Source of the DNA: an uncultured Opitutales bacterium
GTDB taxonomy: Bacteria > Verrucomicrobiota > Verrucomicrobiia > Opitutales > UBA953
Assembly: GCA_934675585.1 (NCBI GenBank)
Contig: CAKUQY010000006.1
Span: 1 to 64,000, forward strand
DNA length: 64,000 nucleotides
Reading direction: 5' to 3'
Translations under genes and position numbers: made by a program
In this document: positions 36,530-44,566 of the stretch, piece after piece
How the letters are laid out: every line of letters begins with the position of its first letter
Position numbering within the stretch: position 1 is the first letter of the stretch
The notes under the pieces: model-generated
What the model saw: only the letters and a program-made list of their open reading frames with translations
Told to the model about the DNA's origin: nothing
Database searches by the model: none

Positions 36530-36535
36530 AAACAA

Positions 36536-37621
36536 TTAAAACCATTCCACAAAAAATCGCTCTTGCAATTTTTCAAGCTGTTCGGCGCGCGCTTTTTGCA
36601 TTTCGTTCCCGCGCAACATATTTTCGAGTTGTGGGCGCACGTCATTGATTGCGGTCGTTCCCGCATCGCGTTTTGCGTTGAGTTTAAAAATAATAAACAT
36701 GCGGCGTCCCGTGCCGTCGGTCAATTCCAGCAAATCGCTCACTTCGCCAATTTTAGTTGCGTCGAGCGTTTCAATTACGGCTTCAGAAAGATCGTCGCGC
36801 GCTTTCCAGCCGACATAACCGCCGTTGGCGCGAAACTCGTCGCGGCTGTGAATTTTTGCCGTTCCCGCGAAATTTTCTGGATGTTTTTTTAAGTTTTCGC
36901 AAAGCATTTTTGCGGCTTTTGCGACAGCGTCATCGCCCTGACTCGCTCCCGCATAAATCACAATTTGCGAATATTCAAAACTTGCAGGATGTGTAAAATT
37001 TTTCAATTGCTGATGATAAGTGCGAAAAACATCCATCGGCGAAACTTCTTTGGGCAAACCTTCTTGAATTTGCCAATTAAAATTTTGCTCGATCGTCATA
37101 TTTTTAAGACGCTGACGGTCGGCGAGCGGGTTGCTGCCAATCGCGCGCAAATATTCCAAATACTTGCCACGATCGCCCCCAAAATCGCGATCAATGCGCT
37201 CGTTAATCCGCGTGTCAAAATATTCTTCTGGCATTTGCAAACCCGACGCTTCGTATTCGCCAACAAACAAATACATTTCTGTGTAGCGACGCAACGATTC
37301 GGCAACCAATTGATTATATTTTTGCGCAAATTCTTCGGCAGATTTTGCCTCGCGACGCAAAGCCATCGCCGCACGCTGCGTTTCCGCGCGAATATCGTCT
37401 GCCGTCACCAATTTGCCATCAACCACCGCACGCGGATATTCGCGATTACTCAATTTAAATTCCAAAACTTGCCGCTCGGCAGGCGACATTTTTTCCACCG
37501 CTTCGCGCGTAATTTCAGGATGCGCCAATTCTTTTGGCGTTGCCGCAAAAATGGACGTTCCCGCAAACGCAATCGCCAGCGTCCACGAAACCATTATTTT
37601 TGCCGTTGTCTTAAAATTCAT
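36536..37621 (-). CDS. Periplasmic parvulin-type peptidyl-prolyl isomerase (SurA/PpiC-like)
   Basis: 361 residues with a signal peptide (MNFKTTAKIMVSWTLAIAFA, cleavage near IFAA). Residues ~65-200 are the helical SurA-like chaperone region (TADDIRAETQRAAMALRREA). The parvulin domain follows, with FEYSQIVIYAG and RANGGYVGW; the C-terminal helix starts DVRPQLENMLRG. Such proteins escort outer-membrane proteins to the BAM complex, which fits a genome with very large autotransporters. It is upstream of and coupled to the RluD-type gene. Confidence 0.8.
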   Translation of the reverse strand: MNFKTTAKIMVSWTLAIAFAGTSIFAATPKELAHPEITREAVEKMSPAERQVLEFKLSNREYPRAVVDGKLVTADDIRAETQRAAMALRREAKSAEEFAQKYNQLVAESLRRYTEMYLFVGEYEASGLQMPEEYFDTRINERIDRDFGGDRGKYLEYLRAIGSNPLADRQRLKNMTIEQNFNWQIQEGLPKEVSPMDVFRTYHQQLKNFTHPASFEYSQIVIYAGASQGDDAVAKAAKMLCENLKKHPENFAGTAKIHSRDEFRANGGYVGWKARDDLSEAVIETLDATKIGEVSDLLELTDGTGRRMFIIFKLNAKRDAGTTAINDVRPQLENMLRGNEMQKARAEQLEKLQERFFVEWF

Positions 37622-37644
37622 TATTTTTATTATAACGAAAGCCC

Positions 37645-38160
37645 ACGCGTTCCCGCGAGCAGAAAAAGGAAAGAGACTAATCCCAATTTTTTAGGTGTCG
37701 TTTTGAAGGCGGAAATAGAAAAAGTGGCTTAAAGGCTTAGTTTTAGAGCGAAAAAATATTTTTTTTGAGAGGAAAATTAAGGCAAAGACTTTTTTTAAAG
37801 AAATTTTGGCGGGAACAAAAAAATTGGGATAACTTATCCCAATTTCGCGGGAACGCTGGATTTTCTCGCCCGAAAAACCAAGTGCCGAAGCATCGGCGGT
37901 TAAGCCACCGAGTTTTTCTGCGGGAACAGGTTTTTGAAGTTCGCGCAGATTCCGCAGAACGCGCAGATTTTTTATCCACGAATTGCCCGAATTTCACGGA
38001 TTATTTTTTTTAACCGCAAAGAAATCAAAGGCTTGATTTTAAAGCAGATTTAGAACAAATTTCACGGATTTTTATTTGGGTTTTATTCGGAGGGAATAAA
38101 TTTTGAGCCCTGAAAGGGCGGCTCTCGTCACAAACGCCAATTGCGCGGGAAGGAAAAATT
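37645..38160. repeat. Intergenic repeat region, family A copy 1
   Basis: No gene is seen. It contains the palindrome TTGGGATAACTTATCCCAA (37824-37842). Family A DNA follows at about 37845-38100: GGGAACGCTGGATTTTCTCG, an imperfect hairpin CCGAAGCATCGGCGG, GTTCGCGCAGATTCCGCAG, ATCCACGAATTGCCCGAATT and TTAACCGCAAAG. Then comes GAGCCCTGAAAGGGCG near 38104, also seen at 50443. Family A recurs at 43363, 48235, 49920, 50185 and (partial) 56330. Confidence 0.8.
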
Positions 38161-38171
38161 GCGTTCCCCAA

Positions 38172-38954
38172 TTATTTACGACGGCGGCGGCGCGTTCCCG
38201 CCAAAGCCAGCGCGAGCGTTCCCGCAAGCAACCCAAAAAGCGACGGCTCGGGAACGGCGCGAGAAATTGAAATCGTCTTGCCGTCTTCACTTTGCGTCGC
38301 GATATAATCGCTCACCGCGTTCCCGTTAAGCGTAATCGCGATTTCTTTGAAGCCAGAATAATGATGACCCGTATAAACCTGCATTCCCGCCGAAACCAAA
38401 CTGATCGTCTGCTCTTTCAAAAGTTCCTCGCTGAGAAAATTCAATGTAAACGTATCTGTCGAAGCCATTCCGACCAATCCCTCACCATCGATGAGCGGCT
38501 TGGTCAAATCCGCCGACGAAATATCCCAAATGTTCGAATGAAAAAAAATACGCGAATTTGAATCTATCAAAAAATGCGTTTCCGAAGACAACTTGCCCCA
38601 AATATGAGAATCCACAACATTTGAAAACACAATATTCCCGCCAAGAACCGAACCACCATCATCATAAAAATGGCCTCTGCTCGCACTGTTAAACGTAAAT
38701 CCCTCAAAAGTAACGCCCGAACCAATCCTAACTTTAATAGAGTCAATAGGGGCGTTCGAATAAATTTTCACATCCTTATATTTTCCCGAATCTAAATTTA
38801 AACTATAATAAGGGCTATTAGGGTTTCCTCTTTTCTCAAACACAAAATTCTGTGTGTTCCCGTTCCCGTCTTCATACGTTCCCGTCGGCGCGGTGGCGAA
38901 TGCGGCGAGCGTTCCCGCGGCGATGAAAGTTGTCGTTAAAATTAAGTTTTTCAT
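38172..38954 (-). CDS. PEP-CTERM sorted surface protein
   Basis: 260 residues with a signal peptide (MKNLILTTTFIAAGTLAAFA). The middle is beta-rich and unrecognised, with repeated hydrophobic/Ser/Asn strands. The end VPEPSLFGLLAGTLALALAG then TRRRRRK is a textbook PEP-CTERM sorting signal: VPEP motif, membrane helix, basic tail. Such proteins are processed by an EpsH/XrtA-type exosortase, usually into the exopolysaccharide matrix. No exosortase gene is in the window. The 3' end is duplicated as a gene remnant at 43.6 kb, and its C-terminal AGT triplets come from the iterated motif. Confidence 0.85.
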   Translation of the reverse strand: MKNLILTTTFIAAGTLAAFATAPTGTYEDGNGNTQNFVFEKRGNPNSPYYSLNLDSGKYKDVKIYSNAPIDSIKVRIGSGVTFEGFTFNSASRGHFYDDGGSVLGGNIVFSNVVDSHIWGKLSSETHFLIDSNSRIFFHSNIWDISSADLTKPLIDGEGLVGMASTDTFTLNFLSEELLKEQTISLVSAGMQVYTGHHYSGFKEIAITLNGNAVSDYIATQSEDGKTISISRAVPEPSLFGLLAGTLALALAGTRRRRRK

Positions 38955-38959
38955 AGTTT

Positions 38960-39371
38960 TTATAGATTAAGATTAAATTACCCTTTCATTCTAAAAATCA
39001 AAAAAAAACGCAAGCAGAAAATTAAATTCCCGTTCCCGCCCCCATTTCCGCGCTACACAAAAAACAATTCGTGAAATGTTAAATATCGCTTCGCTCGGTA
39101 TGCGTTTTAATTTGCACAATGTTAAATGTCGCTTCGCTCGGTATGCGTTCAAAAAAATGCGTTCCGTTCCCGCATCGCCTTCTGCCCCTCATGGCGAAGT
39201 TAAAAATGGTTCCATCTCGCGTTGCTCGGTACCGCCTCCTTGAAATTCGTAAATTTCCTTTAATTCGGTGATAAAAATTAAATCCCGTTCCCGCCCCATC
39301 AACAAAAAAACTTAGTTTCCCTTAAATTTTTTCCTTAATTTCCATAGTTGAAAAACCATTCGTTACCACGG
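38960..39371. repeat. Intergenic repeats: short tandem pair and family B copy 1
   Basis: No gene is seen. TCGCTTCGCTCGGTATGCGTT occurs twice, at about 39087 and 39129, each preceded by TGTTAAAT. Family B (39194-39276) starts GCGAAGTTAAAAATGGTTCC and ends TTTAATTCGGTGATAAA; its partner is at 43862-43943. Confidence 0.75.
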
Positions 39372-40067
39372 TTAAAAATTTGCGCGCGCTTTTTCAAGCT
39401 CTTCGAGCGTTCCCAAATCCTGCCACGTTCCCGCGTCGTCAACGATTCCGGCGATTCCACGCGAACGCAAAATCACGCGCAAAAATGCCTCAATGACGCT
39501 TTCGATTTTTGCGGGAACGAGTTCGCCGAAAAACGCGCGGCGCACGCAATAAATTCCCGTAAAGCCGCAGCGGCGCGTTCCCGCGATTCCCAAACGATCG
39601 CGCATGTCGCAAACCGTTCCCGTCGCGTCATCAAAATTCACATTCCCGCGCGGATTCGTCCGCAAAAGCAAGGTCGCGAGCGCGCGGTTTTGCTCGTGGA
39701 TTTTCAGCAGTTTTTTCAAATCGAGATTCGCCAAAATATCGCCATTGTAAACTAAAATTGATTCGTCGCGCGCGTCCAAAAGCGGCTCAATATTTTTCAG
39801 CCCGCCGCCCGTGTCGAGCAAAGTTGGCTCGTGAACGAACGCGATCGGCGCGCCACGGTAATTATTTTGCGGGAACGCGATTTTATACGCTTCTGCCGCG
39901 TGATGCGTGTTCACGATAAAACGCTCAATGCCAAGCGCCAAAAGCGAATCCATCGCGCGGCAAATAATTGATTTTCCGCTGACATCGATGAGCGGCTTTG
40001 GGCAATTATTTGTCAGCGGTCGCAGACGCGTTCCCAAACCAGCGCCAAGAATAAATGCTGTTTTCAT
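39372..40067 (-). CDS. Sugar-phosphate nucleotidyltransferase (MurU-like)
   Basis: 231 residues, a single Rossmann-like nucleotidyltransferase domain. The N-terminus LGAGLGTRLRPLTNNCPKPL is the NTP-binding signature, and LVYNGDILANLDL provides the metal-binding Asp. DTGGGLKN and the short length favour the MurNAc-1-phosphate uridylyltransferase (MurU) or mannose-1-phosphate guanylyltransferase-like group over the longer RmlA/GlmU. It would make a UDP- or GDP-sugar in the cytoplasm, for peptidoglycan recycling or surface glycans. It is 10 bases downstream of the hydrolase gene, so probably in the same transcript. Confidence 0.8.
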   Translation of the reverse strand: MKTAFILGAGLGTRLRPLTNNCPKPLIDVSGKSIICRAMDSLLALGIERFIVNTHHAAEAYKIAFPQNNYRGAPIAFVHEPTLLDTGGGLKNIEPLLDARDESILVYNGDILANLDLKKLLKIHEQNRALATLLLRTNPRGNVNFDDATGTVCDMRDRLGIAGTRRCGFTGIYCVRRAFFGELVPAKIESVIEAFLRVILRSRGIAGIVDDAGTWQDLGTLEELEKARANF

Positions 40068-40077
40068 TTGAAAAAAA

Positions 40078-40746
40078 TTACTTTTTAAGCGTTCCCGCGA
40101 AGAAATCGCGCGCGGCTTCGTAGGCGGCTTTTGAAAAGCGAATCATATCGTGGCTGCTAAAAACAAATTGTAAATCATAATTCCAGCCCTCGATCGGCAA
40201 AAATTTGCGCGCCACTTTGCAGTCAAATTTTGATGCAATAATTTTGAGCGGCGGTAAGGTTTGCGGGAGCGCGATTTTAAACAACGGCGAATCGGGCGAA
40301 CAGCGCAAATCGCGCAAACAGTGATTAAAAAACCACAGTGGCGGGAACGCATATTTAACAATTTTTGGCCAATACGAACCGCGATTTGGCGGCGCAAGCA
40401 TCGCAATGGAGCGAACGCGCGCAATTTCTTCGGCAGAGAATTTTGTCAATGCAATGCGCAAAAGAATGCCACCCATGCTGTGCGTGACGAAAAAAATGGG
40501 CGTTCCCGCAGGCAAATTTTGAAACGCTTTTTTGAGCGTTCCCGCCAAACGTTCACCTTGTCCAAAAATGCCCAATTGCGAACTTGGATAATCATAAAGC
40601 CAAGCATCAAAACCATCGTAGGAAAAGCGTTCCGCCAACGTGCGCATCGAGCCCGCGCACCTCAACAAACCGTGCACCAAAAAAACCGTGCCACACGTAG
40701 GCACTGCGGGAACGGCGGGAACGCATTTTAAAATTTCATTACTCAT
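40078..40746 (-). CDS. Alpha/beta-hydrolase (lipase/acyltransferase-like)
   Basis: 222 residues without signal peptide. TVFLVHGLLRCAGSM is the oxyanion-hole strand, and FVTHSMGGILLR contains the nucleophile Ser in HSMGG, a GxSxG variant with His in the first position as in many triacylglycerol-lipase-like proteins. SKFDCKV and SSHDMIRFS near the end could supply the acid and the His of the triad. Substrate is unknown. It lies between fabF and the nucleotidyltransferase on the same strand. Confidence 0.75.
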   Translation of the reverse strand: MSNEILKCVPAVPAVPTCGTVFLVHGLLRCAGSMRTLAERFSYDGFDAWLYDYPSSQLGIFGQGERLAGTLKKAFQNLPAGTPIFFVTHSMGGILLRIALTKFSAEEIARVRSIAMLAPPNRGSYWPKIVKYAFPPLWFFNHCLRDLRCSPDSPLFKIALPQTLPPLKIIASKFDCKVARKFLPIEGWNYDLQFVFSSHDMIRFSKAAYEAARDFFAGTLKK

Positions 40747-40846
40747 AAATTTACAGGAATTTTACGGACAAAAAGACTTTAAGATTTTCTAAAAAAAATG
40801 GAGCGGATTTGACGCCGCCCCACTTTTGTTTTTGTTCAAAAAGTGC

Positions 40847-42088
40847 TTAGATTTTTTTGAAAACGAGAGCTGCATTATGACCGCCGAAGCCCAAATTATC
40901 GCTGACCGCCACTTTGATGTCCGCCTTGCGCGCCACGTTTGGAACGTAGTCGAGATCGCATTCTGGATCTGGAGTGTGCAAGTTGATCGTTGGCGGGATA
41001 ATTCCCTCTTCGAGCGCCAAACAGCAAGCCGCAGCTTCAACGCCGCCAGCCGCGCCAAGCAAGTGTCCCGTCATCGATTTCGTCGAAGAAATCGCTAATT
41101 TGCGTGCGTGATCGCCGAAAACTTCCTTGATTGCCATCGTTTCAAGCTTGTCGTTCAAGTGCGTTGAAGTTCCGTGAGCGTTGATGTAATCCACGTCTTC
41201 GGGAGCGACATTTGCATCTTTCAGCGCGTTGCGGAAACATTCTGCCATTCCCGCGCCGTCGGGAGCGGGCGAAGTGATGTGATACGCGTCGCAAGTCGCA
41301 AAATAGCCCGCCATTTCTGCGTAAATGTGCGCGCCGCGCGCCTTGGCGTGTTCGTATTCTTCGAGTACCAAAATTCCCGCGCCCTCGCCCATGATGAAGC
41401 CGTTGCGTTCCGCGTCGAACGGACGGCACGCCTTCGCGGGATCTTCGGTCGTCGAAAGTGCCTTCATGTTGCAGAAGCCCGCGATGCCCAGCTGGGTAAT
41501 CGCCGCTTCCGAACCGCCGGCAATCATTACGTCAGCGTCGCCATCGCGCACGTGGCGGAACGCTTCGCCGAGCGCGTGGCTACCCGAAGCGCAAGCCGAA
41601 ACAACGCCGTAATTCACCGCCTGCGCTTTCAAATCGATCGCGACGACGCCCGAAGCCATGTTCGAAATGAGCATTGGAATCATGAATGGCGAAACGCGGC
41701 GCGGACCTTTTTCAAAAAGAACGCGCGACTGCACTTCGATCGTTTCCATGCCGCCGATGCCCGAGCCGATAATCACGCCCATGCGCGGACCTGGAATTTG
41801 GCCTACTTCAAGACCTGCATCTTTCAACGCCATTTTTGAAGCAGCTACTGCATATTGCGTGTAGCGGTCGTTGCGTTTTTGCTCTTTGGGGTCCATGTAA
41901 GGATCCATATCAAAATCCTTAATCTCGGCATCCACCGTGCACGAAAGACCTGTTGCATCAAAGCGAGAAATAGTTTGAATGCCGCATTTACCAGCTTTCA
42001 AGCTTTCCCAAAATATTGTTTTATCGTTGCCGACAGGCGACAAAATGCCAATGCCTGTAACAACTACACGTTTGCGTTCTGCTTGCAT
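40847..42088 (-). CDS. fabF: 3-oxoacyl-ACP synthase II
   Basis: 413 residues, standard length. The KAS triad is visible: Cys in VVSACASGSHALG, His in NAHGTSTHLNDK, His in GHLLGAAGGVEAA, with Lys in SSTKSMTG. The N-terminus RKRVVVTGIGILSPVGNDK is typical. The enzyme condenses malonyl-ACP with acyl-ACP in fatty-acid elongation. It follows fabG and acpP in order on the minus strand. It has few iterated-motif copies, in keeping with strong protein constraint. Confidence 0.96.
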   Translation of the reverse strand: MQAERKRVVVTGIGILSPVGNDKTIFWESLKAGKCGIQTISRFDATGLSCTVDAEIKDFDMDPYMDPKEQKRNDRYTQYAVAASKMALKDAGLEVGQIPGPRMGVIIGSGIGGMETIEVQSRVLFEKGPRRVSPFMIPMLISNMASGVVAIDLKAQAVNYGVVSACASGSHALGEAFRHVRDGDADVMIAGGSEAAITQLGIAGFCNMKALSTTEDPAKACRPFDAERNGFIMGEGAGILVLEEYEHAKARGAHIYAEMAGYFATCDAYHITSPAPDGAGMAECFRNALKDANVAPEDVDYINAHGTSTHLNDKLETMAIKEVFGDHARKLAISSTKSMTGHLLGAAGGVEAAACCLALEEGIIPPTINLHTPDPECDLDYVPNVARKADIKVAVSDNLGFGGHNAALVFKKI

Positions 42089-42190
42089 AAATTTATTTTT
42101 TTTAAGATTAAACGCTTGTAAAAGAAAACGGTGGACACAGAATGCGCCACCGTCTTTTCTTTAACTAAAATTAGAGAGTGGCACTTGCTC

Positions 42191-42454
42191 TTATTGAGCA
42201 CCTGCCTTGCCGTTGATGTATGCAATCACATCACCCACGGTTTTCATCTTTTGAGAATCTTCTTCTGGGATTTCTGCACCATTGAGATCATCTTTGAACT
42301 CTTCTTCGAAAGCCATAATGAGTTCGACGAGGTCGAGAGAGTCGGCGCCCAAGTCTCCAAGGAAGCTTGCCTCTGGTGTGATTTTATCTTCGCTAACATT
42401 GAGTTGTTGAACGATGATATCTTTAACGCGTTGCTCGATAGTTTTATCTGACAT
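42191..42454 (-). CDS. acpP: Acyl carrier protein
   Basis: 87 residues, acidic, with [20 protein letters not shown]: the Ser of DSL takes the 4'-phosphopantetheine arm. Helix I ([16 protein letters not shown]) and helix III are conserved. There is a slight C-terminal extension (NGKAGAQ). It lies between fabG and fabF in the common fatty-acid gene order and carries growing acyl chains in the cytoplasm. Confidence 0.97.
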   Translation of the reverse strand: MSDKTIEQRVKDIIVQQLNVSEDKITPEASFLGDLGADSLDLVELIMAFEEEFKDDLNGAEIPEEDSQKMKTVGDVIAYINGKAGAQ

Positions 42455-42530
42455 ATGAGTTATTGGTTAATTGTTAAAAATGTTAAGATTGTTAAACCAG
42501 CGTTATGCTTTAATTAACACTTCCATTATC

Positions 42531-43277
42531 TTACATTGCCATGCCGCCGTCAACAGAAAAACATTGACCCGTAATGTAGCCAGCATTTTCAGAACAGAGA
42601 AAATTCACCGTCGCCGCAATGTCTTCGGGAGCGCCAAAGCGCGCGAGCGGGATCGCAGATTTGATTTTTGTTTGCACTTCTTCTGGCAAAACGGCTGTCA
42701 TGTCCGTCGTGATAAAACCGGGAGCGACCGCGTTCACGGTAATCGCACGCGTCGAAAATTCGCGCGCCATCGATTTGGTCATACCAATCAAGCCGGCTTT
42801 CGCTGCCGAATAATTTGCCTGACCCGCGTTCCCCTGAATGCCGACGACCGATGCGATGTTCACGATGCGACCCCAACGTTTTTTGGTCATCGGGCGCAAC
42901 AAACCTTTCACCCAATAAAACGCACTCGAAAGATTGGTTTGCAAAACACTACCCCAATCTTCATCGCTCATACGCATCACCAAACCGTCGCGCGTAATGC
43001 CTGCATTATTGACTAAGATGTCAACCGCGCCGTATTCTTTGATAATTTCTTCACAAGCCGCCGCAACCGCCACCGCATCTGAAACATCAACCGCCTTGGC
43101 AACCGCCTTGCCGCCCGCAGCAACAATCGCTTCTGCCACGCCGCCACAAGACGATAGATTTTTAGAAACGCAAATGACCGTGTGCCCGTCTGCCGCTAAA
43201 CTTTCAGCAATCGCCTTGCCGATCCCGCGTCCCGCGCCCGTAACCAGCGCAACTTTTGGAGTATGTGTAAGATTCAT
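42531..43277 (-). CDS. fabG: 3-oxoacyl-ACP reductase
   Basis: From ATG 43277 (MNLTHTPKVALVTGAGRGIG) the product has 248 residues, the normal FabG length; an in-frame upstream extension to 43397 has no family support. The NADPH loop TGAGRGIGKAIA, NNAG motif, Ser in IASVVG, and YSAAK catalytic Tyr/Lys are all present, and the end TGQCFSVDGGMAM is typical. It reduces beta-ketoacyl-ACP in fatty-acid synthesis. acpP and fabF follow. Confidence 0.96.
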   Translation of the reverse strand: MNLTHTPKVALVTGAGRGIGKAIAESLAADGHTVICVSKNLSSCGGVAEAIVAAGGKAVAKAVDVSDAVAVAAACEEIIKEYGAVDILVNNAGITRDGLVMRMSDEDWGSVLQTNLSSAFYWVKGLLRPMTKKRWGRIVNIASVVGIQGNAGQANYSAAKAGLIGMTKSMAREFSTRAITVNAVAPGFITTDMTAVLPEEVQTKIKSAIPLARFGAPEDIAATVNFLCSENAGYITGQCFSVDGGMAM

Positions 43278-43297
43278 AAGTAAAAATAGTATAACCG

Positions 43298-43600
43298 ACG
43301 AAAATAAAATAGGCAAGAAAACGAAAACAAAAAGCGTTCCCGCAAAACAAATTCCACGGGAACGGTTTTTGAAGTTCGCGCAGATTCCGCAGAACACGCA
43401 GATTTTTTATCCACGAATTGCCCGAATTTCACAGATTATTTTTTAACCGCAAAGGAAGCGAAGGAAATAAAGGTTTAGTTTTAACGCAGATGACACGGAT
43501 TTTAAGCAAATTACGCAAATTTTTTGTTGGGATTTTATTTATCGGGAACGAGAATGACGTTTTATCTATGTTTGTTTTTTATTCGGCGGGAACGAAAAAT
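43298..43600. repeat. Intergenic repeat region, family A copy and inverted motif pair
   Basis: No gene is seen. CGTTCCCG (43335-43342) and CGGGAACG (43357-43364) form an 8-bp stem with T-rich flanks on both sides. Family A DNA runs from about 43363 to 43560 (GTTCGCGCAGATTCCGCAG, ATCCACGAATTGCCCGAATT, TTAACCGCAAAG), followed by the same TTTTATTCGG stretch that precedes the PEP-CTERM gene end at 38.1 kb. Confidence 0.75.
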
Positions 43601-43612
43601 TGCGTTCCCCAA

Positions 43613-43666
43613 TTATTTACGGCGACGGCGGCGCGTTCCCGCCAAAACCAGCGCGAGCGTTCCCGC
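43613..43666 (-). pseudogene. Remnant of a PEP-CTERM gene 3' end
   Basis: On the minus strand these bases read AGTLALVLAGTRRRRRK then stop, matching the C-terminal membrane helix and basic tail of the PEP-CTERM protein at 38.2 kb; the following bases (TTGGGGAACGCAATTTTTC) match too. No reading frame precedes it. It is a leftover of a lost or recombined PEP-CTERM gene. Confidence 0.75.
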
Positions 43667-43969
43667 AAACTCTCAGTTTTTTTACTTCACTCCCTTCGGG
43701 ACTGATGTTATTTTGTTCTTGCCCCACACGCTCGCGTTCGCTCACTTTTGTGGGGGGGGTAGCCATCTCAAGCGATTTTAGTGCCTTCGGCACAACTCAA
43801 AAAAACCTATTGCTTACTACTAAACCTACGGTTTTTCATTCCCGCGTTCCCGCCTCTTGTAGCGAAGTTAAAAATGGTTCCATCTCGCGTTGCTCGGTAC
43901 CGCCCCCTTGAAATTCGTAAATTTCGTTTAATTCGGTGATAAATTTTTCGTTCCCGCGGCGACAAAAAA
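43667..43969. repeat. Intergenic region with G8 tract and family B copy 2
   Basis: No gene is seen. GCCCCACACG and TTTTGTGGGG around 43718-43748 can pair, next to a run of eight G (43742-43749). Family B copy 2 (43862-43943) matches 39194-39276 with few changes. Confidence 0.65.
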
Positions 43970-43999
43970 CAAAAAACCCGCTCCCTTGCGGGAACGGGC
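43970..43999 (-). terminator. Terminator of the HU gene
   Basis: On the minus strand CCCGTTCCC-GCAA-GGGAGCGGG makes a 9-bp stem (one G-T pair) with a GCAA loop, followed by TTTTTTG. It sits 22 bases past the HU stop. One arm is the iterated motif, the other its GGGAGCG variant. Confidence 0.85.
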
Positions 44000-44021
44000 T
44001 TCATAAGGTTAAGCGTAAGGC

Positions 44022-44315
44022 TTATTTCTTTTTACCTTTGTTGACAGAGTCTTTAACAGATGTCGATGGCTTGAACTTGACAGATGTCGAAGCAGCGATC
44101 TTAATTTTTTCGCCGGTTGCAGGGTTTTTGCCCATGCGAGCTGCGCGTTTAACTGTTTTGAATGTGCCGAAGCCGATGAGTTGAACTGCACCGTCTTTTT
44201 TGATACCAGCTGCGATACCGTCGAGAACGGCTGCGACTGCTTTAGTTGCACATGCTTTGGTTGCGTCTGCACCAAGAGCTTTTTGGACTGCGTCAATAAG
44301 TTGACCTTTATTCAT
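44022..44315 (-). CDS. HU-family DNA-binding protein
   Basis: 97 residues: helical N-terminus (MNKGQLIDAVQKALG), then GFGTFKTVKRAARMGKNPAT, the HU/IHF beta-arm signature (GxFxxxxRxxRxGxNPxTG), and a lysine-rich tail ending KKGKKK. HU bends and compacts DNA as a dimer. The standalone gene has its own promoter and a strong terminator; it could be the main nucleoid protein. Residues around GEKIKIAASTSVKFKPS agree with HU rather than IHF, though IHF-like function cannot be excluded. Confidence 0.93.
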   Translation of the reverse strand: MNKGQLIDAVQKALGADATKACATKAVAAVLDGIAAGIKKDGAVQLIGFGTFKTVKRAARMGKNPATGEKIKIAASTSVKFKPSTSVKDSVNKGKKK

Positions 44316-44566
44316 AACTGAATGATTATTTATTGTTAATGATGAGAATAATGCTGACTCGTGTGAGTCAACACCAATTATTTAAAGTTTTTTTTTACAT
44401 TAAGTCAATCATTTTTTTAAAATATTTTTCTTTCAAATCCTTTATTCATCGACATTTGCGCTTGCGTTCCCGTGGCAAAATTGCTTTATTGCTACAAAAT
44501 TTTGAAATTAAAAATCCCAAAATCACTATTTATCGGCGTTCCCGCGGGAACTAAAATACACCTTTT
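44316..44566 (-). promoter_or_regulatory. HU promoter and leader with inverted repeat
   Basis: On the minus strand TTGACT (44403-44408), 17 bases, TTAAAT (44380-44385) makes a good sigma70 promoter with a start near 44373. Immediately downstream TGACTC-GTGT-GAGTCA (44355-44370) is a perfect inverted repeat, either an operator at about +4 to +19 or an mRNA 5' hairpin. The remaining AT-rich stretch to 44566 holds nothing else I can recognise apart from motif copies. Confidence 0.55.

Noticed and set aside
43278-43397. N-terminal extension of FabG
   Set aside because: Hydrophobic, unlike any FabG; the ATG at 43277 gives the standard length and N-terminus.
43742-43749. G8 run as a phase-variation tract
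   Set aside because: It lies in non-coding repeat DNA with no gene or promoter that it could switch.
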